In this document: positions 38,429-49,884 of the stretch, in pieces
How the letters are laid out: every line of letters starts with the position of its first letter
Position numbering within the stretch: position 1 is the stretch's first letter
Origin: Nymphaea colorata
Taxonomy: Eukaryota > Streptophyta > Magnoliopsida > Nymphaeales > Nymphaeaceae
DNA length: 64,000 nt
Direction of reading: 5' to 3'
Assembly: GCF_008831285.2 (NCBI RefSeq)
Contig: NW_022205124.1
Coordinates: 1-64,000 of the forward strand
Translations under genes and position numbers: made by a program
The notes under the pieces: generated by a model
Seen by the model: the letters and a program-made list of their open reading frames with translations, nothing else
Told to the model about the DNA's origin: nothing
The model's database searches: none

Positions 38429-40535
38429 ATGTAAGCACCCTTCGAGGATAGCCACGACCATGAAGAAATAAACGAAAGATAGGAAGTGGATTGGAATTTG
38501 GAACGCAAGGGGTATCATCTGGAAAGAGTGTACAGAATCGCGAGGAAGTATCATACAAGGTGCTTCATGACTAATTTCAAGTATTACTCGATATACAAAG
38601 ATCAACAGTCCTTCAGAAACTTCTCCAAGATAATACGAGGCACAGACAGAAACAGTAATAACTGCAATTACAGCAAAAACAAAAAGAAAGTGCCGATGAT
38701 TGGCCATACCGATCACTTCTTATGAAACCTAACAAGACATAACACGAGCAGTTAGAGATATAATTCGTCAGTATGTGTGCAGAGAAGATACAAGCTGTCT
38801 TCAAAGGGTACCTAACACGCAAAAGGTTTTCAATTGCCTATGGGAGGCTAAAAAGATTTACGCAAAAAGCGAAAGCTTTAATGGTGGGATGGAAGGTGAG
38901 GAACGTAATGAGATGCTTTAAGGTTCAGGAGGAGATAAAGTCAATTAGAATCAAAAGAGCTGAAGTAGAAAAATAAATGAAGAACAATAATCAGAATAGC
39001 AAGTTCAACCAAAGAAGATTGGAATACTTGAAGAGTAGCCTACAGAGTGAATTGATTCACTTTCATAAACGCTTCACAGAGTTGTATGATTAAGGAGCTT
39101 GGGTTTATGAGCCTAGATTACCATATCCAAGCTTCAAAAAAGTACAGAAATGGAGTGAAAGGAAACAAAAGGTATAACCAATGAAGGAAAACACATTCAA
39201 TCAGGCAGAACTGCAATTAGGCTAGTTTTAGCCATAAAAAATAGAAAAATAATTGCAAGAACCACCGAAAAAGAAAAGAGTTAGAGAGATGCGAGACAAT
39301 GCTAAACGAGGAGGAAGAAATAAATAACCAGTATAAGGTGGGTAAAGACAAGAGGAAACTGTCAGGATAGCTGAAAAATAAACAAGAAGCTAGGTTGCTT
39401 ACTCACAAGCAAGCACAAACATGGCTGAAGATAGGCCTATACAAGCAAAAGGAGCATATACATACACCTAGGAATAAAATTCATCAAAACCACAGCAATC
39501 AACCGAAACAATCGAAAATAACGATGCAAATAACGAAGATAATGATGATAAAAAGACTCAACTCAAGAAGATAGAAAAAAAGAAGCATTAAAAACGACAG
39601 AAATATGATCCAAGAAAAGCTATTGAAGAATAAAAGAAAAGGAAAAAATAGCAACTTATTGCTGAAACCAAATCAAAAGAATAAATACATTCTGAAGCTT
39701 AAATTCCATTGAAGCCAAAACCATCATAGGTACAAAAGGACAAAGAAGTTGCTTAAAGCAAATCACAAAAAGTTTTAAAGCTATAGAAGGAAGAAAATAA
39801 CAGAAGCACAGTCAACTTGCCTAAAAATAAGCCGAAAGTATAGCCGAAGATTGATTGTTGGGGAAATCGTAAGACTGTAACTAAGAAAAATACACAATAA
39901 TACAACATCAAAGCGACTAAAATTGCCTCAAATCCTAGCATATAAGTATAGGAAGAGCAGCAATATAATCAAGTTGAAGTGATTCCTTCAGAAAGATTAG
40001 CAGCTAAGATCCACGAAAGACGTGGAAAAGGAAAATAAAGACTTTAATATTCATAATAGCGTGAAAAAGCAAGGATCGAAATCTAAAGAAATTGCGAGTA
40101 ATCTGAAAGGATAAAATAAGAATTCCAGAGACACAAATAGCATGAAGTAAAATAAGCATAAGCTGTCAAGTTGCTCAAAGCTCAAGCCTTAAGAGAACGA
40201 CAAAGAGCAGTATAGTAGCAAAGATAAAAAAGAAAGGATTTGGTATATCGTTCAGTCTAATAATTGACATAAACATACAAGAACCAATATCTTACACGCT
40301 TCCAAAGTACAAGCAAAATGATATATAGATTTATTCCCGAAACTGAGCCTGCTAGCAGCTGCAAGGACCTCATAACAAAATAATCTGATCCCGGTTCTCA
40401 CCCTCGATAGTGACTTTGTTGAAAGGATGATGGAATAAAACAAACTGAATCAACGCTTTTGGGTAAATCATGTCATAACTTTAGTATACAGTGTCTAAGA
40501 TGGAGCGAAAATTCAAGGATTTTGTGAAGGGATGA
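38429..40535 (+). CDS. IQ-motif, Gln/Lys-rich coiled-coil protein (one 22-nt intron)
   Basis: ATG 38429 opens MQAPFEDSHDHEEINERQEV. A single IQ calmodulin-binding motif, EKIQAVFKGYLTRKRF, lies near 38780-38830, so it probably binds calmodulin or centrin. A KKKRVREMRDNAKRGGRN basic patch follows (about 39270-39320). From 39360 to 40250 the protein is almost purely charged and glutamine-rich, with Gln encoded nearly always by TAA or TAG and very few CAA/CAG. Removing the 22-nt intron at 40463-40484 gives a sensible end, NQRFWYTVSKMERKFKDFVK, then TGA 40533-40535. One-base shifts near 38725 and 40400 are assumed. Likely a centrin/calmodulin-binding cytoskeletal protein; this is inference from the motif. 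Confidence 0.65.
40463..40484 (+). other. 22-nt intron
   Basis: GTAAATC...ACTTTAG. Splicing it joins TTT TGG to TAT ACA and keeps a conserved-looking C-terminus in frame to TGA at 40533-40535. Size and ends match the two other introns in this window. Confidence 0.6.
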
Positions 40536-40608
40536 TCTTAATACATTTTGCTGTTATCATCTGAATAATATTTAAGCCAAAAATGGTTATTATCGTATCA
40601 CATAATCG

Positions 40609-41613
40609 TCATCTCTTGTGCTCCTCAAAGACATTGATAATGTTACGAATTCGATCGTTGATTTTCTCATTAAGCTCACTAATCTTTTTGAGCTTTGTCA
40701 GTGCTGAGCATTCGTTTGGATTTGCATTCTTAACGTTCTTTTCCTATTCATAAGCTCTCTGCAGAGTCTACATGACTATCAATGGTCTTTCTGGTTGGCG
40801 AGAAGAGAGGATAGGCTCTGACGGCTTTATCTTTCCTGGATCTCTGGATGTATAGCTTGCCTCCTTTCTGATGCTTCCTTGAATATACTCCTTGGAGAGT
40901 TGAGGAGTCCGTTCCTTGCGATCATAAGCTGCTCCTTCTAGCAGTTCCTTGCGCTCTTCTACTTGCTGCTGGTAGTTCCTCGTTGGTGCTATCTTTGCTG
41001 GGGTGACTTGTTGAGTCTATGATGGATATTTATATGCTCCTCCTCTATCGTTTTGCATAACTGAGTATCTCCTGGTGATTTAGCTCCTGATGTCTTGCCT
41101 ACTTCTGCTAGGCTGTTCATAGGTTTCTCTTTCCAGGAGGGAAGGTTTTTCCTATCTTTCCAGTTTCCTTGCATCGAAATTATAGTCAAATTTTCTTGGA
41201 GTGGTATCATACGATCTGAAATCATCAGTTTTCGTCCTTTGACGCACCTATGGTTCATATCTATTTGGTGGGGGCGGTGCTACTTAATGGCGATAGGTCT
41301 GTTGAGGAACATGTTGCTGGTAATTGTGGGCAGGGATGTAACTAGCAGTCGGCATTACATGATTCGATGGCACAAGTGGCTGTCTTTCAGCATAATGATG
41401 AGAGATATATGCGTTACTTTTATTGTTGATAGGGAGTGATGGAGTAGGGATGCTGGTCTTTGGCACGATGGATGGATTTTGGTAATTTTACTTGATGGTA
41501 TTGTATGCCTGCATTTTTCCGTCATGGTAGGAAGTTGAAGGCTCATTTTTCAATGAACCGATGCAACTCTTAAGTTTATTGAGTAAGTCGTCCTATCGGT
41601 TACTGCCTAACAT
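40609..41613 (-). CDS. Hypothetical disordered protein with C-terminal coiled coil
   Basis: One uninterrupted frame of 334 codons from ATG 41611-41613 (MLGSNRQDDLLNKLKSCIG) to TGA 40609-40611. Residues about 50-250 are Pro/Gln/Ser/Tyr-rich and look disordered, with repeated short RQ/YxP patterns. The last 40 residues form an amphipathic helix, LTKLKKISELNEKINDRIRN. No known domain is recognised. The composition would suit a cytoskeletal or RNA-associated linker protein, but I cannot assign a role. It lies 72 bp downstream of RFC1, on the same strand. Confidence 0.68.
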
Positions 41614-41685
41614 CTATAACTAACAGCTATTATAATTATAATATCATCCATGATGATGGGTTACATTAATACATATACAGGCTCA

Positions 41686-44517
41686 TCATTTCTTCTTTGG
41701 CTTCGATTTTCCCTTAGCCTTTGGCAAAGATTCATCTTTTTACTTTTATTCCTCGGGTTATTCATCAGGGATTTATTATGGCTACTCCATCAGTGGGTCA
41801 AACTTGATTTGCTTTTCAGGCTTAGCCTTACCCTTTGCCTTTCCTGTCGCTTTTGCCAGTTTTTATTCCTCGTGACGCTTGTTAAACAAACGAGTCAGCT
41901 TTGCCTTTGTCCCTGAGGGGATTTCTTGGAGGGGATTCGGAACGATGTAATAAAGAGAGGCAAGGTGGTCGCTGATCATGGCTGGACTTATGCGGTATTG
42001 CTCCATTAGCATCACTGCTTCTTCAACTGACTATTGTTTGAGAAGCTATGAAAGCTAGCGTGTGATGAGAGGAGCGTAGAAATTTTTAGCCACTTTCCAG
42101 CTGCTGTTGGCTGTGACTGGAAAAATGGCATTTTTGAACTCCTTTGCAAGCCTCTTCATCTTCCTTTCGCTTGAGAACTTGCCAAGCCATGATGGGAATT
42201 GAGGAAATCCCAAACTTTCACTGATCTTTTCTGTGGAATATACACAAGTCATAAAACCGAAAGATGGCATAAGTCCCCATTCCTGCTATTTCCTTATCGT
42301 CCTGTCCAGCATGTCTCCAATCACCATTCCGCCTACCCCTTCAACCAACTTATGGAATTCTGCTTGGTTTAGAGGAGTTTTGCGTGTAGAGGTTAACAAA
42401 TTTTAATGCACCATGATGGGTACGAGGTCACTGTCAACAAAGAAGCATTAAGTCCTTTGGCTTATCTTCATACCGCTAAACTCAGACCGATTCAGCAGTT
42501 TCCTAGCAGCATCGAAAGGATTGATCATGACGCTGGAATCTTTGGAGGATTTGTTCTTGCCGCTGAGGGCGTCTATTGTGATCTTCTTTGATACTGTCTT
42601 GAAGATAACCTCCAAATAGGTGAGTAACTGCCTCATATCATTCTGAAAGGTCTATACGAGCTGCTCCAAAGCTCTGTCTTCTCCACTTCCTCCCTAGAGG
42701 GCCAGTATTTCTTTCAACCTTTTGACGATCATGCCTTTGTGAGGTTTATGGAACTTGATATCTAAACAATGCCCAGCAAGTGATCTTATCTTTTAACTTC
42801 CCCGATCATTACAAATGCAAATGATTGGAACTTTTGTAGACTTTATCATGTTGATAATCGCTGCCACGCCACCCCTGTCGCCTGAACTCATGCCGTCAAC
42901 TTCGTCCATAATTATTAGCGGTCTTGTCAAGTTGTGGAAAATGTCCAAGTTGTATGAAGTGCTTTACAGCAAATTTATCCCACTTTTGTTGCGAACGTCA
43001 CTTGCATTGAATTCTGTAACTGAGTAGTTGTATTGCATGGCCAGGAGACGTGCAGTTGTAGTCTTGCCGATACCTGGGTCGCCACTAATCAGAGCAGCGG
43101 GTGAGTTTATATTACCACCTGCGTTCCAGCCTTTTGATTATTTTACCTATCTCTTATTTCCACGGATTTGGATGTCTTACCAACTCTCCAGCCATTAACG
43201 CAAGGATCGTATTTGACTGGATTAGCCTATCACCTATTAAAGATTGCTCGGTTTGTATTTGTCTGTCCACATTCTGCTATCAGTTTTTGTTGGGTTAATG
43301 TCGCCCCGTTACTACTATTTCACTTATATCGGTTTGGACATGTAAGAAGAAATGGGATTAGTCTTTACTTGATTTTTGTTGATATGGTCATCGATGGTCA
43401 TTCCTGTCTTTTCAATAAAGAAGTCTTCAATTTTATCGAAAGTGATGATCGTGATGCCCCTCTCCCTGGCATCTTTGCTCTTTTGCGTCTAGTTGATGGG
43501 CTGATTCAGCTTTCGCTTGAACTGGTCCTATACATGAGAGCCTTGCATCAGAAGATTGCATTTTTTGGTGATAGATTTGGGACATTAGGCACCCAATTGC
43601 ACACAGACTTATATTAGCTTATCCTTGTCTATTCCTTCGTATCCTCCAGTAAAAGCGATCACTAAACCTGCAAATGGACCCTATTTAGGTTATTTTGATG
43701 CAGACTTGCCTCTCTTTACTTATTTCTTCACTTATTTCTTTTCCTATTTCTTTGTTTATTTCTTTTCTTATTTCCTTACTTCAGGTTTGTGCTATTTCTA
43801 TTTCTATGTTTTTGATGGTTTTTCCTTCTATTTTTATATGAGGAAGGTAGGGGGATTGTATGGTTTTTTTTATTTTGGCTTGGGTTGTTCATAAGCATAG
43901 TCATCTAGATTTTAGTGTTTGTTGGAAACTGTGGCAAGACTGAGCTTGAGTGCCATTTCAATCAGTTTTTGCTAATCATCCATACTGCCATTATATTCCT
44001 TATAGATCTACGTTCGCCTTGCTTCGTTCTCACGTGCTACAACATCCGAATTATCTTCTTTCTCTCTGACGACGATATCCTCATGGCTTTTCGTTTGCTG
44101 CTTCTTTCTCTACCTATTCAATCTCATGGTTTCTTCGATAGTCAATTGAACTTTCGGTTTAGATTTCTCCTTCTATGTCTGTTTAGTGATGAACTTGTCG
44201 AGCTCCTGGGACTTATTTTGCTTGTTTGGCTTTTTGATCTATTCTGCCGGATGCCGCCTCTCCTAAACTTCCTCAACCTCGTCCAGTCTGATGGTTTCTT
44301 CCTGTATCTCTGGGTCGTCCTTGACCAAATACTCGTTCCTTTCATCCTAAGATGGCAACATCTATTCTGAAGCATTGACCTCACTCATTTTTTTCAATCT
44401 TCTACGTGCACTTGCCGAAATGCCGTTTTCGTCGCTATCATGGTCAATGTGTCCATTCTTTTCTTTTCTTGCACGTGATTATTTATGGTTATCCTGGTTT
44501 TTGCTCCGTTTGGACAT
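41686..44517 (-). CDS. RFC1: Replication factor C large subunit
   Basis: Large subunit of the RFC clamp loader, which opens PCNA and loads it at primer-template junctions. The order fits RFC1: a charged N-terminus ([13 protein letters not shown]); a Lys-rich repeat linker (about 43720-43800, EKKQxKK-type); a BRCT domain (about 43390-43670, [18 protein letters not shown]); then the AAA+ core with Walker [18 protein letters not shown] (about 43050-43095), FNASDVRNK, Walker [19 protein letters not shown] (about 42870-42915), [12 protein letters not shown], and the collar domain. The C-terminus is [11 protein letters not shown]-like and Lys-rich, ending PKKK-TGA at 41686. The clamp-loader type MSSGDRGG is specific for RFC1 over the small subunits. 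About 944 codons. One-base shifts occur near 42760 and elsewhere. Confidence 0.93.
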
Positions 44518-44737
44518 GAGTATATGGCGCTAGTTTATTATTTATATCACAATCACCATGCGTAGTTTAGATTGTAGGCATCACCATTTATCAATTTAGC
44601 ACCCAACAACCGCAAACCATTCTCTTTTGCCCAATATTCAAAATTCAAACATCCCTTCATTCTGCCCCCTGTCCGTTTCCCCCTTGCTTTCAATCATCTC
44701 TGCATATTTGAGTGATAATGGCTATAAGTGTTGAACA

Positions 44738-44937
44738 TCATATGGCCTAGTATTGAATTGGTTCTTTGGGATCGATGATTCTCTTCTTGTAGAGGATACG
44801 ATATCCGCAATCCGTGCACTTGACCGCGTCGTTGGGCTTCAGCTTCGACTCCTTCCCGCATTCTAATTCCCATATGAATTACTTCTGTTCCCGCATACGT
44901 AGACCACGTGAACCGTCTTTATTTATTGGACCTCCAT
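44738..44937 (-). CDS. RPB12: RNA polymerase subunit RPB12/RPABC4 (one 20-nt intron)
   Basis: A 59-residue zinc-ribbon subunit shared by RNA polymerases I, II and III. After removal of the 20-nt intron at 44863-44882 the protein reads MEVQQIKTVHVVYVCGN, a CGKESKLKPNDAVKCTDCGY core, ILYKKRIIDPKEPIQY and stops at TGA. The CxxC...GYRILYKKR layout is diagnostic for RPB12. The first knuckle is CGNRKC, with three residues between cysteines instead of two, which is unusual and may reflect a base error or slightly different splicing. Start ATG 44935-44937 is the only one that leaves a normal short N-terminus. Confidence 0.85.
44863..44882 (-). other. 20-nt intron in RPB12
   Basis: On the minus strand GTAATTC...GAATTAG. 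It separates the first zinc-knuckle cysteine from the second; without splicing the first cysteine pair is lost. Confidence 0.8.
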
Positions 44938-45241
44938 TACAACAATTATTATAGAAAAGAGATATGTGTTGAATTGAAAATTGGAAAGAGAGAAGAAATA
45001 ATCGAGAAGGAAAATTGGGAAAAAAGAAATGGGATGGATAGAGGTGGAAAATGAAGGAGAAAAGTATGTGTTTGTTTCTGTCATTTGCCAATCAGGAAAT
45101 TTACAATAAGAATATGAAGATTAACGACAAACCAATTTCAAAAATCAATTAAAAATTCAACGATGTTTTTGATAGTGTTATTTATCAATTGGGATTAATT
45201 ATAGGGCCTCTGTTTATAATAATACAAATTTTCGAGAAAAA
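44938..45241. other. AT-rich divergent promoter region
   Basis: About 300 bp between the starts of RPB12 (minus) and a small plus-strand gene. It is AT-rich with purine tracts and no coding character; presumably a bidirectional promoter. No repeat or RNA gene is seen. Confidence 0.55.
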
Positions 45242-45729
45242 ATGATATAGGCGGCATCATCCCAAATCCCGCTCCAAAGCGATTCCCCGAACGGCAGCTT
45301 CAAGCTCGCCCCTGGGGCCGAGTTCGTCAGCGATTTCCTGAAGAATGGCTCAGGAGGAGAGCGGAAGTCATCCAAGCGGAAATAGGCGCAGGAGGAAAGA
45401 GGAGTCATGCTGGACCTCTTCAAATAACTCTTCGGCAAGGTGAATGAAGGTAAGCGTGACAGGATTTAGGCTATGCGAAGGCGACGTCAGCCGAGAATCA
45501 TAAAAATAACGGAAAAGTTGGCAAAATATTCAAAATTCGGTCAAAGCAACGCCCCAAAGAACCCTCCACGCGGGAAACAAGGTAATTTAGAGCGGTTAAG
45601 TATATCGAGGAAGATGGAGAGAAATGGTTTTAGAAAAAAAACGAGATTTGGTAAAATTATTCAAGACTAATGACCTACGAGCTGGCCACCCAAGAGTGCT
45701 AAAGAGGGCAGCAAGTTTCAATGTAATGA
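45242..45729 (+). CDS. Hypothetical protein, 155 residues (one 20-nt intron)
   Basis: ATG 45242 begins MIQAASSQIPLQSDSPNGSF. Splicing GTAAGCG...GATTTAG at 45450-45469 joins LFKQLFGKVNEG to YAKATSAENHKNNGKVG, and the frame then runs to TGA 45727-45729. Without splicing the frame fails. The protein is basic, with a Lys/Arg-rich middle (KIFKIRSKQRPKEPSTRE) and a C-terminal helix with Trp residues (KWFQKKNEIWQNYS). I recognise no family. Seven or more Gln are TAA/TAG. Convergent with glycerol kinase, 74 bp away. Confidence 0.68.
45450..45469 (+). other. 20-nt intron
   Basis: GTAAGCGTGACAGGATTTAG. Its removal restores a single reading frame across both exons (208 and 260 nt, 156 codons in total). 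It is the clearest of the three introns. Confidence 0.85.
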
Positions 45730-45803
45730 TTATGCAACCTATGATTATTAACTACATCGAAGGATAGAAGCGGTACAGTATTGTAAGAAGATAATGCTGT
45801 TGA

Positions 45804-47243
45804 TCATTGCCATCCGTAGAATTTGAGTCTCTCCTTACACCATCTCTCGTATTTCCCTTACAGTTTGTTTTTTTGATCGATGTTTGGAGAGTATGTGTGA
45901 ACTTTTGGTCCTTGAATCCTTCAAGACTTTTTCCAAGAGCGGTTAAGACACCCTTAGCCACGCCCCAACATGTATCTCTTTCCCTCACAATGAGGGTTTT
46001 CCCAAGGAGGTCGGCTTGGTTCTGCATCAGATTCGCATTGACAGTCATGCCTCCATCCGCATAGATCCTTTGGACTTTTTCAAAACTTTATTATCTGAGA
46101 TTATCCTTCACCCTGAAAAGGATAGACTCGAGCAATGCTGAGACCATTTGGGGCTTGGTCGTTGAGAAGTTCAAACCGCTGAGGCCTCCCTGGACTCCTC
46201 TCCTCCAAAAAGGAGCGTAAATTTCTCCGAAAGAGGGGAAGAAGTAAAGCGCCTCATTGCTCACATCTTCGCAATGGTTCAATTAGCTGTATTCGTTGAA
46301 GAATCCCGCCCTTCTGGCCCAATTTAGAGTCCCTCCTCCGCACTAAACCGAACATTCGAAACCGTACTGCACCTCGTCTCCATGCTTGTACATTATCGTC
46401 GTCACAAAGGAAGGATGGATGATCGGTTTGGCTCCAATGCTGGCCAGCAAGAAGCATCCTGTTCCATAGGTTATCTTGGCTTAGTTTAGCTGCAGCTCGT
46501 GTGCGTAGGCTGAGGATTGCTGATCCCCTAAAATTGAGCATATTTGTATGCCTGATAATGGTCCTTGGGTGAATGTGGCTACAGGGAAGAAGGAATCAAC
46601 GATTTTGGGAAGCATTTGCTTGCTGAGTCCGGCGATAGAGATCAGCTCATCGTCCCACTCTCCTCCCAAATTGCACAAATAGGTCCTGGAGGCATTGGAG
46701 GCATCGGTTATGTATTCGCCGGTGAGGTTGTAGATAACCCAAGTGTCGATGGTTCCAAATTTGACACTGCCAGCTAAAACTCCCTCTCTTACTGCTGGCA
46801 CGTTCTCTATGAGCCACAGGATCTTGAACAGAGTGAAATAGGTGGAGACTGGCAATCCTGTTCTTTCTTTGTACTGTTATCCGTGTTTCGCTTTGAATGC
46901 CTCGCAGACATCCTTGCATCTGTTATCGCACCATACAATTGCATTGTGCAGTGGTTTTCCTTCTTGGTCCCAGCAGATAACGGTCTCTCTCTGATTCGTC
47001 ACCCCAACTCCCAAAATCGCTTTCACATCAAATCCCTCCTTCACTTTCTTTGCCTATTCGATAGCTAATTCGATGCATTTCCTAACATTGCTGATGATCT
47101 AATTGGGATCGTGCTCGAGCAATCCCTAAGCAGGTGTGATTTGCTTGTGCTCCAGGATGTGCTTAGCGACCAGCTAGCCTTCTGGGTGAAGATGGAGAAC
47201 TTGGTGGAGGTGGTGATTGGTCCAGACTGGCCAAGAAGCTCAT
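45804..47243 (-). CDS. Glycerol kinase
   Basis: FGGY-family kinase that phosphorylates glycerol to glycerol 3-phosphate for lipid synthesis and glycolysis. Diagnostic segments, in order: MSFLASLDQ then TTSTKFSIF (phosphate-binding start, about 47190-47243); EHDPNQIISNV; LGVGVTNQRETVICWDQEG; NAIVWCDNRC; GLPVSTYFTLFKILWLIENV; FGTIDTWVIYNLTG; TDASNASRTYL; ILGDQQSSAYA; TYGTGCFLL; GGMTVNANLMQNQADLLG; and the C-terminus KYERWCKERLKFYGWQ before TGA 45804-45806. About 480 codons, near the family norm of 500. One-base deletions near 47170-47210 and 45860 are bridged; no active-site loss is evident. Confidence 0.93.
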
Positions 47244-47312
47244 GAAGATATGATTTAATTGTAGGTTATATATTAGGCTATGGATCGTACTCGCATCACA
47301 AAGTAATATGGA

Positions 47313-48727
47313 TCATTCCTTGGAGAACTTTTCGTAGACGTGCTTGCGCGCCTATCCCTGCTTTATGCCGAAAATGGCACATAAGAGACTCACTTTCTAC
47401 TTCGGGGCATCGCTGGGGAATGCTTCTCAAGACTGGAAAGCATTTTCTTTATTGAAAGATTGGCAGTTGTCAAATTACCCACCTACATAGTAGGAGCGGA
47501 CTGCTATTCTTCTTTCTGCTACGGGTTTTTGGAAGGTTTTGCTTATTAGTTATTGTTTTTTTATGTATCCTTTGGTCTTTTTGTGGGTAAACAAGATAGG
47601 AAACTTCTCCGATGGGTTAAAACTAAGGCTAATTTCCTAATCGTTCAATAAGTCCTGCAATAGTCCCATTGTATCTTCTCTCATACTTCTTGGTCAGCTC
47701 ATTGGCCAGTAGAATTTTATGCTCTCCCGAGAAGGCCTGTTCCAGGAAGAGCAATCTCTTCTTCAACTTCTTAGCATTGATGAAGTTGATGGAGAATTCC
47801 TCCATTTTCACGTTTTTCAGTTCCAAATTATTCTATTCGAAATTTCCAGTGGTCAGGTTGGAAAACCCTTCGAAACGACCACTCAAGCCGTCCCCCTCTG
47901 AGCTGAGCGTGGCCTGCAGCGCCATGATGCCGACGCTGCTTGGCCCTCCCACCACCTCAATGGGCACTTGCGGCATGGTGCTTCTCACCTTATCGACCAA
48001 TTTCCATCCTGGGTCCGAAATGCACGGCATGCCAGCGTCGCTGACCAGCGCCACAGTCTTCGTTTCGAGCAGGGCGCGGACGAGGTCGAACATCTTGGTC
48101 TCGGAGTAGGTGTTCAGCGGGATCAGCACGCCCCGCCCCTTGTTCTTGCGACAGTTGTAAATTTGCGATTAGATGTGCTTCAGATCGGTCAGCTCGATGC
48201 CGTACAGTTCGTCGAACTTGTCAGAGGAACGCGTGGAGGCAGTATCCCCGAACTTGCCCAGCACCTTCAACGCCCTGTACTTGAGGAACTCAATCTTGAA
48301 GGCCTCTTGCTCGGCCTACGGAAACTTCCTCAGGAACTTGCGCCTATCCTTATCGCTCATGTTGGCGTAGTTATAGAACTGGTGCTCTTTTTAGGGCTCC
48401 AGCATGTCACTCTCTTCGGTGGGGGCGAGTGCGGTGAGCCCGATGTCTCCGAAACGCGTGTTCAGTTCCCCAAGATGTTGCGATTGCGGATCAGACTGTA
48501 GAGCTGCCCTGCCACTCTCCGGTCCTCGCAACCGATGAGGTCAGCCCTGAGCAAGCTCTGAGCATGTTGGGTGAGATATCGTCCATGTTGCCGATGGGCG
48601 TAGGCACGATGCACAGCTTCCCTCGGGGTGGGGCAGCATTGATGGTTTTCGTATATGCGCAGAAGCTGCAATACAGTTTCGCCCTTACTAGCTCCCTCTT
48701 CCAAAGCGATACAACTTTGGTGAGCAT
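47313..48727 (-). CDS. RsmI-type rRNA 2'-O-methyltransferase, probably mitochondrial
   Basis: Homologue of bacterial RsmI, which methylates the ribose of C1402 in the decoding centre of small-subunit rRNA. Seen: GKLCIVPTPIGNMDDISP, LLRADLIGCEDRRVAGQL, ALVSDAGMPCISDPGWKLVD, VVGGPSSVGIMALQATLS, FEGFS, then LLANELTKKYERRYNGTIAG, and a C-terminal helical domain (LSIKKMLSSLEKHSP, FGIKQGQARKHVYEKF) like the RsmI HTH tail. About 80 extra residues sit between the first and second motifs (about 48150-48450). The N-terminus MLTKVVSLWKRELVRAKLYC is basic and amphipathic, as for mitochondrial import, so the likely substrate is mitochondrial rRNA. The family is uncommon in eukaryotes. One-base shifts lie near 48480 and 47390-47490. 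Confidence 0.83.
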
Positions 48728-48763
48728 TATAATATCACAATTAAACCAACATCACTGGATCCA

Positions 48764-49718
48764 TCACAGCTGTCTCAGCCTTTCCCGTCTCTGCCTCTCC
48801 TGCTCCACCAGGGTGAGGTACTCCTTATCGTGGACCACGTCGCACCTGATCACTCTCTCCCGTAGCAGGTAGCAGAAGGCCTTGTCCAGCAGCCAGTAGA
48901 TGGAGAGGAAGATGGGGAAGTATTGGATCCAACTCCACACCACTTGCCCCACAGGGAGGGCGTATCGTTGGAGGAAAGGATGGAAGAGTAGTTGACGGAC
49001 ATGGAGATTGTGGCCATGTCAGAGGGGAGATTGATTGGAAGAGTGCTGTATTCGTAGTTTAGGTAATCTGGATAGGTGGAGAGGTTACTGAAAGATTGTG
49101 TCATTTGCATTTGGGTGGTCAGCAAGTTATACCCATTCAGGTCAAATCTACCATAATTGGATCTTTACTATTTTAGGTGATGGCTCCTTGGCCAGTTCCT
49201 CTTTCTATGGTCAGTATTCCACCGATCGATCCATCGGCAATGTTATACCCACTAATCTTTCCGCTGGCCATCCCCAACTGGGTCACTCCACTCGACGAAT
49301 ACGTGAAAAAGAGAGTGATTTGGGCCCCAACCACACGCTATGCTGTGTTTGACTTGCTCCATTTTATGCGGAAGTTCAGGACTCCGTTTGCATCGCTTTG
49401 CTGGAATCTGGTAGGGGTACTTAGATGGCGATCGCTCTCGAGATAAGTATGTGTAGAGGTTGGTATAGATGTAGCTGGATGAGGATGTGGTGATTTCGAT
49501 GTGATATTTGTAGTTGTAGTTGATCGGTTGGGTGGAGGCGGTGGTGAGATGGGAGGTTAGGTAGAAATCTAAGTATCCCTGATGGTACTGGGTGTGGAAT
49601 AGGTGAGGAAGAAGGGCAGTGCGACTGTGAGGACAATGAGGCCTATCTTGGCCAGTGTGGCAATGGAGAAGAAGGGGAAGATGAAGGTCTTGAGGTAAGG
49701 TTGCGATGAGATTTGCAT
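48764..49718 (-). CDS. TMEM231: TMEM231, ciliary transition-zone protein
   Basis: Component of the MKS module of the ciliary transition zone, a membrane gate at the base of cilia. Topology fits: a short N-terminus (MQISSQPYLKTFIFPFFS), TM1 KIGLIVLTVALPFFLTY (about 49610-49665), and a beta-rich outer domain. The outer domain includes NGVLNFRIKWSK, VVGAQITLFFTYSSSGVTQL and GSIGGILTIERG. TM2 is WSWIQYFPIFLSIYWLLDKA (about 48875-48935), close to the WVQYVSILLxFLWVFER of TMEM231. A basic cytoplasmic tail ends RERLRQL-TGA. About 318 codons, as in the family. Frame shifts near 49420-49570 and 49100-49190. Such a gene is expected in a ciliated cell. Confidence 0.8.
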
Positions 49719-49884
49719 TCAAGTATTATTCTCAAATTTGAATGTAATTATCTAATACCATAATACCATATACATATACATAATACCCCCTTCTTGTGGC
49801 AACATTTATGATTGATTAGCTTTCCGGTATGGAAAAGCCAATCTGTTACTCTGCGCTTGTATAATAACTTTTTAGATAGAAATA

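Noticed and set aside
47313-47488. Separate small gene downstream of RsmI
   Set aside because: Its helices match the C-terminal domain of RsmI once a one-base deletion is allowed, so it was merged.
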